Shown one piece after another: positions 8,885 to 18,014 of a stretch of DNA of 64,000 nucleotides. Numbering within the stretch: position 1 is the first letter of the stretch; the number at the start of each line of letters is the position of its first letter. Source of the DNA: Chloroflexi bacterium AL-N1 (lineage in GTDB: Bacteria > Chloroflexota > Chloroflexia > Chloroflexales > Roseiflexaceae); NCBI GenBank assembly GCA_013122435.1, contig WYDT01000002.1:434001-498000 (forward strand), read 5' to 3'. The position numbers were made by a program, and so were the translations under genes. Below the pieces are notes generated by a model. It saw nothing but the letters and a program-made list of their open reading frames with translations, searched no databases and had not been told where the DNA came from.

Positions 8885-9805
8885 TTGACGATGGATAAGT
8901 TCATCATTCGTTTTTGGGGTGTGCGTGGCAGTTATCCAGTACCGGGGCAACGAACCGTCCGTTATGGTGGCAATACTTCATGTATTGAGCTTCAATTGGG
9001 AACGCAGACCATTATCCTTGATGCCGGTACCGGCATTATCAATCTTGGGGCCGATCTGGTGCGCCGTACCCGTGCTGCGGGGGAAAAATCGATATCAGCG
9101 GTCATCTTATTCAGTCACATGCATCATGACCATACACAGGGCTTCCCCTTCTTCGAGCCAGCCTATATTGGCACAAATACGTTGCATATCTTCGGGCCAA
9201 AGGTGTTCGAGAATGATCTCCAACATACCTTGGCACAAGCCATGCTCCCTCCCAGTTTTCCCATCAGTCTGGATGAATTGGCATCATTGAAAAATATGCA
9301 CAATCTTACGGATACAGACGTCGTGTTGATTGGACAAAACACTTCTGACATTCATATCCACAATCGTTATCGTGATAATGTAGCCCTATCGCCGGAGCAT
9401 ATCCACATCCACACCTACCATAGTTATGCCCACCCTAAGAATGGTGTCCATATCTATCGCGTTTCGTGGGGTGGAAAATCGATTGTCTATGCTACCGACA
9501 CGGAGGGATACATCGAGACGGATCAACGGTTGATCTCATTTGCCCAAGATGCGGATGTGCTTATTCACGATTCACAATATCTGCTTGAGGACTATGCTGA
9601 TCCTAACAAGCCCAAACAGGGATGGGGCCATAGTACACCAGAGATGGCATGTGCAGTAGCGCAAGCGAGTAATGTCCAACGACTCATTTTGTTTCACCAT
9701 GATCCCAACTATGATGATGAAACTATTGAGGCAATGGAACGAAACGCACGGGATATCTTTCCTGAGACTCATGCTGCATATGAAGGGCTGGAACTGCACA
9801 TTTAG
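8885..9805 (+). CDS. MBL-fold metal-dependent hydrolase (PhnP-like)
   Basis: 306 residues with the metallo-beta-lactamase fold. The opening RFWGVRGSYPVPGQRTVRYGGNTSC is typical of the phosphoribosyl cyclic phosphodiesterase/RNase Z-related branch. Metal ligands are visible in SHMHHDHTQGFPF, then YATDTEG, LIHDSQY and a late LFHHDPNYDD. The substrate is not known; related proteins hydrolyse phosphodiesters. A TTG start at 8885 is favoured because AGGGGG ends 5 bases upstream; an ATG follows two codons later. The gene ends 7 bases from the convergent kinase gene. Confidence 0.85.
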   Translation: MTMDKFIIRFWGVRGSYPVPGQRTVRYGGNTSCIELQLGTQTIILDAGTGIINLGADLVRRTRAAGEKSISAVILFSHMHHDHTQGFPFFEPAYIGTNTLHIFGPKVFENDLQHTLAQAMLPPSFPISLDELASLKNMHNLTDTDVVLIGQNTSDIHIHNRYRDNVALSPEHIHIHTYHSYAHPKNGVHIYRVSWGGKSIVYATDTEGYIETDQRLISFAQDADVLIHDSQYLLEDYADPNKPKQGWGHSTPEMACAVAQASNVQRLILFHHDPNYDDETIEAMERNARDIFPETHAAYEGLELHI

Positions 9806-9812
9806 TCGCCCA

Positions 9813-12800
9813 TCAGATGGACGTATAGGGCAGAGCATGTAGGTTCGTCACGACTGGCAAGACGAAGAAAAATGTACTCCCCTCGCCAGGAGTGCTTTCA
9901 ACACCAATCTGACCACCGTGAGCTTCAACAACTAACTTACAAAACGTAAGACCCAAACCATTTCCACCACGACGCTCACCTACCTGACCAAACTTAGTGA
10001 AGATTTTCTCCTGATCTTCAGGGGCAATGCCAACACCCTGATCGCGAATTTCAATACGGATAGCAGTGGGCTGTTGAGAACTCCGCTTTGATTTTGTACG
10101 TGAGGATTTCTTACCTTTATGAGCAGATGATGCTGAACGCTCTGCTGTCGAAAGCAGCGTTGCCTGAACAACCACTGTACTACGACGACGACCAAACTTA
10201 ATCGCATTACTGAGTAAGTTTTGGAGTACCCGTGTAATCAGCGCTTCATCAGCGTAGAGATCTGGAAGCTCTGTCGATATATTTTCCTCGATCGTAATCT
10301 TACGTTCATGGGCAAGCGAATTCAACCGCTCCACTGCACGCGAAGACACTATCGACAACTGAAAGAAAGAGAGTTCCAACGGCATATGGCCACTTTCGAG
10401 TCGATTAATATCTAACAGGGTATCAACCATTGCAAGCATTTGATTAGAACTGGCCAACGCAATGTCGAGAATATTTTGTTGGGTTGGGTTGATTTTACCG
10501 GGGACATCATCTGATAGTAACTCAATCGATGCAATGACACTGGTCAGCGGGGCCCGTAAATCATGCACCATCATATGTGTCAAATCCTCACGGATACGCT
10601 CAGTTACTTTGGCCTCTGTGATATCGCGCAGAACCAGTATGACACTACCTTGGGTAACCTTACTTCCTAAAACAGGTAACACGGTCCACTCTATTGAGAA
10701 TTTACTGCTGGTAGTCACACTCAACTCACCCGCAACTACTGAAAGCTGCCCATACATAACCGTGTCAATGCCACGTTTAAGAGCCTCCCACTCATCGGGA
10801 TCATAACCGGCGGTCTCTTGCCATAATGTCAGAAACGCGGAGACGTTTGCAAAATTCAGCATATTGCCCGAGATACCACACAATTGCGAGAGTGCGGCGT
10901 TAGCAATGGCTATACGTGAGTCTGATCCGATCAGCAAAATACCTTCCCGTGTTGAAGCCAGAATAGAAGCCATTTGATCACGGGCACTACGCACAGCAGT
11001 AAATAATTCAATACTTTCTGCCGCCGCAGCTGCCTGGGTAGCAAACAATACCACTGTTTCCTGATCGGACGGATGTGAGGCTTGATCGGCGAAGTAGACA
11101 CACAAAACCCCGAGAGTCCGGCGTGTAGCTCGTAGTGGTACCGCCAATACCGAGCGGGCACTTTCTAAGTGATCACACAACACTACCTCTGGGCGATTTG
11201 TACGCAACACGCGCTCAACAAATGGCTCAATGGCGCTCATTGGTTGTGGAATACCCACCGCAGTCTGCAGCTGGATACCATCATCATCACTTAACAAGAT
11301 ACTTGCCCCCACAGCCCCCGTTATTTCGACCACTCCATGGGCAGTCATACCAAATATTTCATGCGCATTGCGAAGAGAAGTATTAATGGCCATACCTAAG
11401 GCATTCAGGGCTGTCAGGCTTCGCAGATTATGTTGCAACATTTCATTGGAGCGTGTCAGTTCTTGCGCTCGCCAAGCTAAAGCCTGATCAACCTGAGCAA
11501 ACTGTTCCGCATTTTCCAATGCAATCACAGCCTGATCTGCAATCGCCTCTAACAAGAACCGATCATCTTCCGTAAATGCACGTCCATTACGGCGGTTTAA
11601 GACCTCAATAACGCCTTGAATTCCCACAACACCACGTAAGGGGACCGCGAGGATGTTGCGTGTTTGAAACCCCGTTTCCCGATCAGTATCGGCATAGAAA
11701 CGACTATCATGCTGCACATCATTGACAATAACAGACTGCCCCTCAATGGCCACATAACCTGCTACTCCTGTGCCACGAGGCAATCGTTGACCTAAGAGCT
11801 GAGTGCCAATACGACCATTGGTATAGGCAAAAACGAGATCATCTGTGTTCTCATCAATAAGCAGGAGTGATCCTTCTTCTGCATCAAACAACTCGCTGAC
11901 CTGTTTCATGATCAACGAAGGCACATGTTTGGGATCGAGGGATGAGGTAATTGTACGCGTAATATGATTCAGAGTCGCCAGTTGGCGAGCTTGTGTCTCG
12001 CTGCGTCGATAGAGTCGTGCGTTTTCGATAGCGACCGCCACCTGAGTACCAATTGCAAATAAAGCATCTGCATCAGTAGCATCATACTGACACTCCTTAT
12101 TCATACTGCTTACAATCAAAACGCCAACAAATCGATCATTTGCAAAGAGTGGGGCACCTAACCATGCTTTGCCAAGAGGAAAATTACCAAATGTAACTGG
12201 CGTAATATCGTGACGGCTACACTCAGCTTCGTAGTTATCTGCATAGAGTGGCGCACGCGTCTCAATAAGAATGCTCGTTAACCCTTGGCTTGGCATCCAG
12301 CTTATTTGTGTGTGGTCACGTTCACCATTACGCACAGCATAGGTAAGTTCCAGTAAATCAGTCGTTGGATTATACAATGCAATGTAAAAATCGTAAGCAT
12401 CGATTACTCGCAACACAGCTTTGTAGATGGCATCCATCAACATGTCGAGATCAAGCGTCCCACTCACCAGGTGGCTGATTTCTGCGAATGTGTTGAGTTG
12501 TGCAACGTGCGCTTCACGATCAACTCCTGTCTTAGCCTGAAACATTGCTAAAACAGGAGCGACTTGCGTTGCCAGGAGCACGAATGTTGCCAGGTTTTCT
12601 GTGTTCCATTGCAGCCCTTCCAAGACCATCCAACCAAGTAATTTACCCTCTGCACGAAATGGCACACAACATATACGAGCATCTTCGATATAGACAAATT
12701 CGCCAGTAGCAAGCCATTCTAATTGTGATTGGTCTGGCATGAAAAGCATTGTGTTATCTGGAGCAGCGAGTACATGTGGGCCAGAAACAGCATGCCAAAC

Positions 12801-12950
12801 TATCTGACAGTCACGAGGATGAAAGTGGGTATTAACAAATGTCAGGCACGTATGTACAACTGCATCAACATCGGTAACTTGTGCAAGTTCAAGACCTAAT
12901 TGTTGATGAAGATGTATTAAATCAGATGTTGGAGGATAGATAGACCCCAT
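9813..12950 (-). CDS. Cytosolic multi-GAF/PAS sensor histidine kinase
   Basis: A 1045-residue hybrid sensor without membrane segments. Four GAF-like modules occupy about 1-670 (recognisable stretches QLATLNHITRTITSSLDPKH and LLEAIADQAVIALENA), a PAS-like segment lies near 680-790 (GILLIGSDSRIAIANAALS), and the kinase core follows. The H-box is MVHDLRAPLTSV, the N-box NLLSNAIKFG, the G1 box DQGVGIAPEDQEKIF and the G2 box GGNGLGLTF. A Lys/Ser-rich insert splits the ATPase domain. Ligands and the partner regulator are unknown; the LuxR-type regulator at 31558 is not adjacent. A GGGAG element precedes the ATG. Confidence 0.92.
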   Translation of the reverse strand: MGSIYPPTSDLIHLHQQLGLELAQVTDVDAVVHTCLTFVNTHFHPRDCQIVWHAVSGPHVLAAPDNTMLFMPDQSQLEWLATGEFVYIEDARICCVPFRAEGKLLGWMVLEGLQWNTENLATFVLLATQVAPVLAMFQAKTGVDREAHVAQLNTFAEISHLVSGTLDLDMLMDAIYKAVLRVIDAYDFYIALYNPTTDLLELTYAVRNGERDHTQISWMPSQGLTSILIETRAPLYADNYEAECSRHDITPVTFGNFPLGKAWLGAPLFANDRFVGVLIVSSMNKECQYDATDADALFAIGTQVAVAIENARLYRRSETQARQLATLNHITRTITSSLDPKHVPSLIMKQVSELFDAEEGSLLLIDENTDDLVFAYTNGRIGTQLLGQRLPRGTGVAGYVAIEGQSVIVNDVQHDSRFYADTDRETGFQTRNILAVPLRGVVGIQGVIEVLNRRNGRAFTEDDRFLLEAIADQAVIALENAEQFAQVDQALAWRAQELTRSNEMLQHNLRSLTALNALGMAINTSLRNAHEIFGMTAHGVVEITGAVGASILLSDDDGIQLQTAVGIPQPMSAIEPFVERVLRTNRPEVVLCDHLESARSVLAVPLRATRRTLGVLCVYFADQASHPSDQETVVLFATQAAAAAESIELFTAVRSARDQMASILASTREGILLIGSDSRIAIANAALSQLCGISGNMLNFANVSAFLTLWQETAGYDPDEWEALKRGIDTVMYGQLSVVAGELSVTTSSKFSIEWTVLPVLGSKVTQGSVILVLRDITEAKVTERIREDLTHMMVHDLRAPLTSVIASIELLSDDVPGKINPTQQNILDIALASSNQMLAMVDTLLDINRLESGHMPLELSFFQLSIVSSRAVERLNSLAHERKITIEENISTELPDLYADEALITRVLQNLLSNAIKFGRRRSTVVVQATLLSTAERSASSAHKGKKSSRTKSKRSSQQPTAIRIEIRDQGVGIAPEDQEKIFTKFGQVGERRGGNGLGLTFCKLVVEAHGGQIGVESTPGEGSTFFFVLPVVTNLHALPYTSI

Positions 12951-13025
12951 AAACCGAACTCCCGCCCATTGTCAAAATACCGTTAGGTTATGATACCAGA
13001 TCGCCAAAATCTTGACAATGATTGC

Positions 13026-13054
13026 TTTACAAAAAAGAACAAGTGTGCTAAAAT
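13026..13054 (+). promoter_or_regulatory. Promoter of the Sak4-like ATPase gene
   Basis: TTTACA (13026-13031), a 17-base spacer and an extended -10 TGCTAAAAT (13046-13054) form a good sigma-70-type promoter. A strong ribosome site (AGGAGG) lies further down, before the ATG at 13129. Confidence 0.65.
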
Positions 13055-13128
13055 ATAATCATGGCTATATACCATATAAAGTATACAACGAAAAAGCCGT
13101 CTAGGTTCATTTAGAGGAGGAAATTGTA

Positions 13129-14157
13129 ATGTTTCAACGCCTGGACGAACTACAAACAGGAAGCCTTTACATTTTAACTGGACAGGCTGGTGTTGGAAAA
13201 TCACATCTGGCTTGTAGTGCACGACGCAGTGGGACACTCTGGATTTTAGATACAGAAGGTGCTGCTCAAAACCTGGCAGGGAAATCCGGTATCCATCGAC
13301 GTATTCAGGTTATGCAATCGCTCTCGTTGCGGAATCTGCTAGGGGCCATGGCTGAAATTCGCAATCTGGGAAAACCAGGAGACACAGTCGTCCTTGACTC
13401 AATCTCGAAGGTTTTTCAGGCCATGCGCGCACACGCCCAACAGCGTGCTGGTGCCGAAACCGACCGCAAAACCCAGATCACGTATGATGAGCATGCATCA
13501 GTAAACCGCAATATGCAGTCTATTTATACGGAACTGACAGAATTAAAACACGCTGGGTTTCATGTGGTTCTCATCGGTCATCTCACCCGCAAATATCGCG
13601 TCGGCGACGAGGGCGGATTGCATGATGAAGGACTGCGAGTGCTCGCCGATGAGCAAATCGCCTATGAAGCCGACGCGATTGTGCTAGTGGAACGCGAAGA
13701 TGATCAACGCAGAATACTACCCATTATCAAACCACCACGTCCGGCCCATCTGAAGCTACTCAAGTCGTACGATGCCACGCTGGCCACCCTGTATCCCGAT
13801 CAAGTACCAACCAACAATTCCAATGCACGTAAGGTGAAAGTAAAAGACACCAAAGCAGTGAAGACAACACAGTCTGAAGAGCAACCATTCGTGACTGAGT
13901 CAGAAGAAGTGACAGCGGAAGTCTCAAATGGAACAGCGCCTTCCCGATCTGCTGGTGAGCCGCCGCGCAACTCTGACGAGGCAGAACAGCGTTTCTTTGC
14001 TCGGTACAGTGAAGTCATTGGTGGTGATACATGGAGTGCAGTAGAGCACTATCTTCAGCGGCAATTGCCGAAGCCAACGACTGTCGAAGCTTGGATCGCA
14101 GCGGCGGAAGCGGTACGGGATCAATCACGCAACACAACATCGGCAATGGCTGCATAG
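13129..14157 (+). CDS. RecA/Sak4-like AAA ATPase
   Basis: 342 residues with a RecA-type nucleotide-binding core: Walker A GQAGVGKSH at ~20, Walker B TVVLDSISK at ~90, and a sensor-like VVLIGHLTRKYR. The pattern matches the AAA_24/Sak4 group of phage-type single-strand-annealing or Rad51-like ATPases, but it lacks the flanking RecA domains. The C-terminal ~110 residues are a charged linker plus a small helical module (ARYSEVIGGDTWSAVEHYLQRQLP). The next gene (DUF4180) starts 28 bases downstream. It may be domesticated from a phage; its role in the host is not known. Confidence 0.75.
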   Translation: MFQRLDELQTGSLYILTGQAGVGKSHLACSARRSGTLWILDTEGAAQNLAGKSGIHRRIQVMQSLSLRNLLGAMAEIRNLGKPGDTVVLDSISKVFQAMRAHAQQRAGAETDRKTQITYDEHASVNRNMQSIYTELTELKHAGFHVVLIGHLTRKYRVGDEGGLHDEGLRVLADEQIAYEADAIVLVEREDDQRRILPIIKPPRPAHLKLLKSYDATLATLYPDQVPTNNSNARKVKVKDTKAVKTTQSEEQPFVTESEEVTAEVSNGTAPSRSAGEPPRNSDEAEQRFFARYSEVIGGDTWSAVEHYLQRQLPKPTTVEAWIAAAEAVRDQSRNTTSAMAA

Positions 14158-14185
14158 ACGGTGTTCAGTAGTAAAGGAAGCATAT

Positions 14186-14521
14186 ATGCATAAAGGCGAC
14201 AGTATTATTGTTGCCGCTGATTTGGGTATCACCCTTCAATCATTCAGTGATATTTCTGAGATTCTAGGCGCCTGTCTGGGATCACAAGGTCTCATGCTGA
14301 CCGAGAATGACGTATCAAGGGCATTCTTCGATCTTCAGAGTGGGTTAGCAGGTGAGCTTTTCCAAAAGTTTGCGAACTATAGGATACGTCTTGCGCTTGT
14401 CGTACCAGACCCCCAAGCATATGGTGATAGATTCAGTGAATTGGCCTACGAACATGCAACAGATAGCCTGATTCGCATCGTTCGCTCACAAGAGGAAGCA
14501 AGCACATGGCTCCATAATTAA
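14186..14521 (+). CDS. DUF4180 family protein
   Basis: A 111-residue protein matching the DUF4180 pattern: DISEILGACLGSQGLMLTENDVSRAFFDLQSGLAGELFQKFANYRIRLALVVPD, where FFDLQSGLAGELFQKF.NYRI is the conserved heart, and a C-terminal SQEEASTWL. The fold is STAS-like; function is unknown. It follows the Sak4-like gene with its own ribosome site (AAAGGAAG) and is probably co-transcribed. Confidence 0.8.
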   Translation: MHKGDSIIVAADLGITLQSFSDISEILGACLGSQGLMLTENDVSRAFFDLQSGLAGELFQKFANYRIRLALVVPDPQAYGDRFSELAYEHATDSLIRIVRSQEEASTWLHN

Positions 14522-14635
14522 GAGAGGCCGTATATCGGTGTATCTCTCATCATTATGTCGATTGCTCAATTGTCTGAATACTGCTAGAGTCCATGTTGTT
14601 CACATATTCCATTCTATCTACCAAGGAGTATTGTA

Positions 14636-15130
14636 ATGGCCGACTCTAGCGAAACATCACCATACATTATTCGTCGTGCGACGCGTGATGATGTAGTAGC
14701 AATTGTACGATTACTCGCTGATGACCTATTGGGGCAACAACGTGAGCAGTTTCATATGCCGTTGCCAGAAACCTACTATACAGCTTTTGAGGAGATTGAC
14801 CAAACCCCTTGTCATGAGTTAGTTGTTACAGAAATCAATAACAAGGTTATTGGTGTTCTACAACTTTCGTTTCTCCGCTATCTGACCTTCCAGGGTGGTA
14901 AACGAGCTCAGATTGAGGGCGTACGGGTTGACCAGCGGTACCGCAGTTCTGGTGTAGGACATCGCCTGTTTGTTTGGGCAATTGAGCGTGCTCGACAAGA
15001 ACAATGCCACCTCATACAACTCACCACCAACAAAAGTCGCCCCGAAGCCCTGCGATTCTATGAACGCTTGGGATTTGTTGCATCACATGAGGGTCTGAAG
15101 CTTGATCTTATTTCTGCACCCACAACATAA
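14636..15130 (+). CDS. GNAT-family N-acetyltransferase
   Basis: 164 residues. The acetyl-CoA loop is RYRSSGVGHRLFVWAIERA and the C-terminal signature is SRPEALRFYERLGFVASHEGLKL, so the domain is complete. Closest in look to acetyltransferases that act on small amines or aminoglycoside-like substrates, but the substrate cannot be predicted. AAGGAG precedes the ATG. It is isolated from other genes: a structured RNA region follows. Confidence 0.85.
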   Translation: MADSSETSPYIIRRATRDDVVAIVRLLADDLLGQQREQFHMPLPETYYTAFEEIDQTPCHELVVTEINNKVIGVLQLSFLRYLTFQGGKRAQIEGVRVDQRYRSSGVGHRLFVWAIERARQEQCHLIQLTTNKSRPEALRFYERLGFVASHEGLKLDLISAPTT

Positions 15131-15233
15131 TACTTTTAGCAGAAAAAGCAACTGTTGAGTTATGATACAACAACGTGTGATGGCGAAACATTTTCACGGT
15201 TGGTCCTGAAAAGTATCTATACTATTATTGCGA

Positions 15234-15399
15234 AACACCAAGTGAAGTAAAGCTTCTCAGGTGTTCCGGGTTAATGTACAAACCTTCCTAAATCACCGCT
15301 GTACTATCGGCTTCCTCCGTGGCGGTGAGGAAGGATTCATCTCTCCTTAAAAAGGAAGCTCTAGATCGAACCTCCTCGGGATCTGGAGCTTTCTTTTTT
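15234..15399 (+). ncRNA. Structured RNA / possible transcription attenuator ending in a strong terminator
   Basis: Four successive stem-loops are visible. (1) AACACC 15234-15239 with GGTGTT 15260-15265, inner GAAG/CTTC. (2) CCTTCC 15283-15288 with GGAAGG 15329-15334, continued by TCACCGC 15293-15299 with GCGGTGA 15322-15328. (3) TCCTT 15344-15348 with AAGGA 15352-15356. (4) A terminator: AAGCTC-T-AGATC 15356-15367 with GATCT-G-GAGCTT 15380-15391, then a T-run to 15399. GCTTCCT in the loop of stem 2 (15310-15316) is exactly complementary to AGGAAGC (15353-15359), which overlaps the terminator's 5' arm, so an alternative fold could block termination. It lies between a GNAT gene and an ABC exporter; either a free RNA or a leader. 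Not matched to a known family. Confidence 0.55.
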
Positions 15400-15404
15400 A
15401 CAGG

Positions 15405-15603
15405 AACCTTTAGGGTTTGGTTTATACCTTTCCAATGGCCCATTCACCTCTTGCGACAGTCAAACATGGGGCGACCTTTAAGGTCTTGCGTCAAGATGGT
15501 TTGTGCTGGACAAAAGAGCTAAACCTTTAGGGTTTGTTTTGAAGCGTGGGAATGCCATTTTCTCGCACATACAACCACCACAAACAGGTAACCTTTAGGG
15601 TCT
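15405..15603. repeat. Dispersed ~200-bp noncoding element, copy A
   Basis: Shares ordered short blocks with copy B at 21395-21602: ACCTTTAGGGTT (15406), CATTCACCTC (15441, same offset of 35 in both copies), a GGCGACC.../...AAGGTCT palindrome (15471-15485), TAAACCTTTAGGGTT (15520), GCCATTT (15554) and TAGGGTCT (15596). The ACCTTTAGGGT-like word recurs at 15406, 15473, 15522 and 15591. No open frame crosses it. It occupies the gap between the RNA terminator and the ABC permease gene. Confidence 0.6.
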
Positions 15604-15721
15604 CTTAAAGTGAAGAACCTTTTACAGCCAGATACCTACCTTTTCCGTTATATGTTTGTATTCTATTCTATGATAAACGTTAGTCACATATACAATCATC
15701 AGTTGTTGATCTTCAAAAGAC

Positions 15722-17968
15722 ATGAATCTGATCTTCAAAAATCTCTGGTATCGCAAAACGCGCACCTTTCTGACGGTGTTGGGTATTGCCATTGGTGTGG
15801 CAGCCGTGGTGGCACTCTCCGCATTCGGTGAGGGTATCGCCAGCGGATTTGAGACTATGTTGTCGTCCTCAGATGCCGATCTGCAAGTCGGGCAAAAAGA
15901 TGCTGTCATGTTGATTATGAGCACGGTGGACGAAGAGATTGGCGCTGAGATTGCCCAACTCCCTGGCGTTAAAACCATTGCGGGCACTGTGATTGGCTTT
16001 ATTCAGATGCCTGAAGCGCCCTATTTCGTGGTAGTTGGTGAAGAGCCTCGCAGCTTTGCTATGCAACACTACCGCATCATTGCCGGTCAACCCATTACAG
16101 GCAAGCGTCAGATTCTTCTGGGGAAACTGGCCGCGAAGAATTTCAAGAAAGATGTCGGAGAAAAATTTCGTATCAACAACACCAGTTATCGTATTGTTGG
16201 AATCTACGAGACAGGTGTAAGTTTTGAAGAAGGTGGCGCGGTCATGGGCCTCCCGGATGCACAACGGGCCTTCGATAAACGCCATCAGGTTAACTACTTC
16301 AACATCCAGCTCACAGATGTACGTAGAAGCGATGAAGTGAAAGAACGCATTGAGACACGCTGGGAAGATCTGACTGCTATTCGGTCTGGGGAGGCAACGC
16401 AACAGGATGAGGCACTGGCCATGTATCGATCATTTGGTTGGTTCCTGGGTATTTTTGCCATCCTTGTTGGTGGCCTTGGGATGATGAATACGACCCTGAT
16501 GAGTGTTTTAGAGCGAACACGTGAGATCGGTGTCTTACGCGCTGTTGGCTGGCGGCGGCGACGTGTCATTGGAATGATCATCGGAGAATCGTTAATCATA
16601 ACACTGAGTGGTGGTCTTCTTGGCATTGTGTTAGGCTTCGGTCTTATTTCTCTCACCCGCCTCTCACCTGCGGTCGAGTCGCTGTTAAGCGGAGTTATCA
16701 CCCCTGGAATGCTGATTCAGGCGCTGGTAGTTGCTTTATTGTTAGGAACAGTTGGTGGGGTTTATCCAGCGTGGCGCGCAGCTAAACTTGCTCCCATTGA
16801 TGCGATGCGCCGTGATAGCGGAGGCGAGTTACAATGGGGCAAGACTACCCAGACGATCATGCGTACAGTCGGGAGTGGTTCTTTACGTAATCTTGCCCGA
16901 CGTTCGACTCGTACCCTGGTAACTATCAGCGGCATCGGCATTGGTGTGGGCTTTATCGTAGCACTGATGGCAATCACTGAAGGTTTTGTCGACACTTTTA
17001 CCGAATTGGCCAGCGCAGGACAGGCTGATTTACTTGCGGAACAAGCAAAAGCCTCAGATCTGGCATTCTCGGCCATTGATGAACGAACGGCTGACCGCAT
17101 CAGAATCGAACCTGAAGTACGTTCCGTTTCTAAGATGGTGATGGGTGTCACCAGCGCACCTGGAATGCCCTATTTGATAATCTTTGGTCTTGACCCACAT
17201 GAGGAATATATTCAACACTACCGTATCCGCGAAGGTCGTATGATCCAGCGATCTCGTGAAGTCATGGTGGGACGTTTCGCCGCTGATGGGCTTGAAAAAC
17301 AGATTGGTGATACATTACGTATCGGTGGATCAAGTTACGATATTGTTGGTATTTATGAGAATGGCTCACCCTTTGAAGATACCGGCAGTGCAATTATGCT
17401 CAAGGATTCCCAGCGACTACTTCGTAAGCCGCGTCAGGTTACACTGCTGAGTATTGGCCTCCATGACCCCGCGCACGCGGAAGAAATTGCCCAGCAACTT
17501 GAGCAGAAGTTTCCCGACGTTATGGTCAGCCCTGCCGCGACATTCACGGATCGCATGCAGGATATTGCTACCACTTATGCCATTCTTAACGCCCTGATTG
17601 TCCTTACTATGATTGTTGGGGGTGTTGTCATGATGAATGCAATGTTAATGAGTGTGTTTGAACGAACCCAAGAGATTGGTGTACTGCGTGCAGTAGGGTG
17701 GAAACGCCAGCGTATTCTACGTATGATCCTGATCGAGTCGTTAGCCCTGAGCATGTTGAGTCTCGCTATGGGTATGCTCATTGGGGTTGGTTTATCATAT
17801 CTGTTTATGTTAGCACCAACCTATGGAGCCTTTCTTGCCCCGATCTATTCGGCCAATCTGTTTATACAAGTTACGCTGCTTACCCTTACACTTGGCGTAA
17901 TTGGCGGTACCTATCCCGCATGGCGTGCCGCCAACCTACAACCGATCGAAGCCCTACGTTATGAGTAG
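15722..17968 (+). CDS. ABC transporter permease with two fused MacB/FtsX modules
   Basis: 748 residues made of two homologous halves (~1-375 and ~380-748). Each half has an N-terminal membrane helix (FLTVLGIAIGVAAVVALSAFGEG; LVTISGIGIGVGFIVALMAITEG), a MacB-type periplasmic core domain, and a three-helix FtsX domain with ILVGGLGMMNTTLMSVLERTREIGVLRAVGW (first) and the near copy VVMMNAMLMSVFERTQEIGVLRAVGW (second), ending PAWRAA...PI.A.R. One polypeptide therefore supplies what MacB-like exporters usually build as a dimer. The ATPase gene follows after 46 bases and an adaptor gene converges from the other side, so this is a mechanotransmission-type exporter. Confidence 0.9.
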   Translation: MNLIFKNLWYRKTRTFLTVLGIAIGVAAVVALSAFGEGIASGFETMLSSSDADLQVGQKDAVMLIMSTVDEEIGAEIAQLPGVKTIAGTVIGFIQMPEAPYFVVVGEEPRSFAMQHYRIIAGQPITGKRQILLGKLAAKNFKKDVGEKFRINNTSYRIVGIYETGVSFEEGGAVMGLPDAQRAFDKRHQVNYFNIQLTDVRRSDEVKERIETRWEDLTAIRSGEATQQDEALAMYRSFGWFLGIFAILVGGLGMMNTTLMSVLERTREIGVLRAVGWRRRRVIGMIIGESLIITLSGGLLGIVLGFGLISLTRLSPAVESLLSGVITPGMLIQALVVALLLGTVGGVYPAWRAAKLAPIDAMRRDSGGELQWGKTTQTIMRTVGSGSLRNLARRSTRTLVTISGIGIGVGFIVALMAITEGFVDTFTELASAGQADLLAEQAKASDLAFSAIDERTADRIRIEPEVRSVSKMVMGVTSAPGMPYLIIFGLDPHEEYIQHYRIREGRMIQRSREVMVGRFAADGLEKQIGDTLRIGGSSYDIVGIYENGSPFEDTGSAIMLKDSQRLLRKPRQVTLLSIGLHDPAHAEEIAQQLEQKFPDVMVSPAATFTDRMQDIATTYAILNALIVLTMIVGGVVMMNAMLMSVFERTQEIGVLRAVGWKRQRILRMILIESLALSMLSLAMGMLIGVGLSYLFMLAPTYGAFLAPIYSANLFIQVTLLTLTLGVIGGTYPAWRAANLQPIEALRYE

Positions 17969-18014
17969 TCGATAGGGATTGTAGTTGAAATAGAAAACAA
18001 CCTGAGGTACTATC

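Noticed and set aside
15319..15522. 67-codon frame across the structured RNA and copy A
   Set aside because: It crosses the terminator and shows no protein-like sequence.
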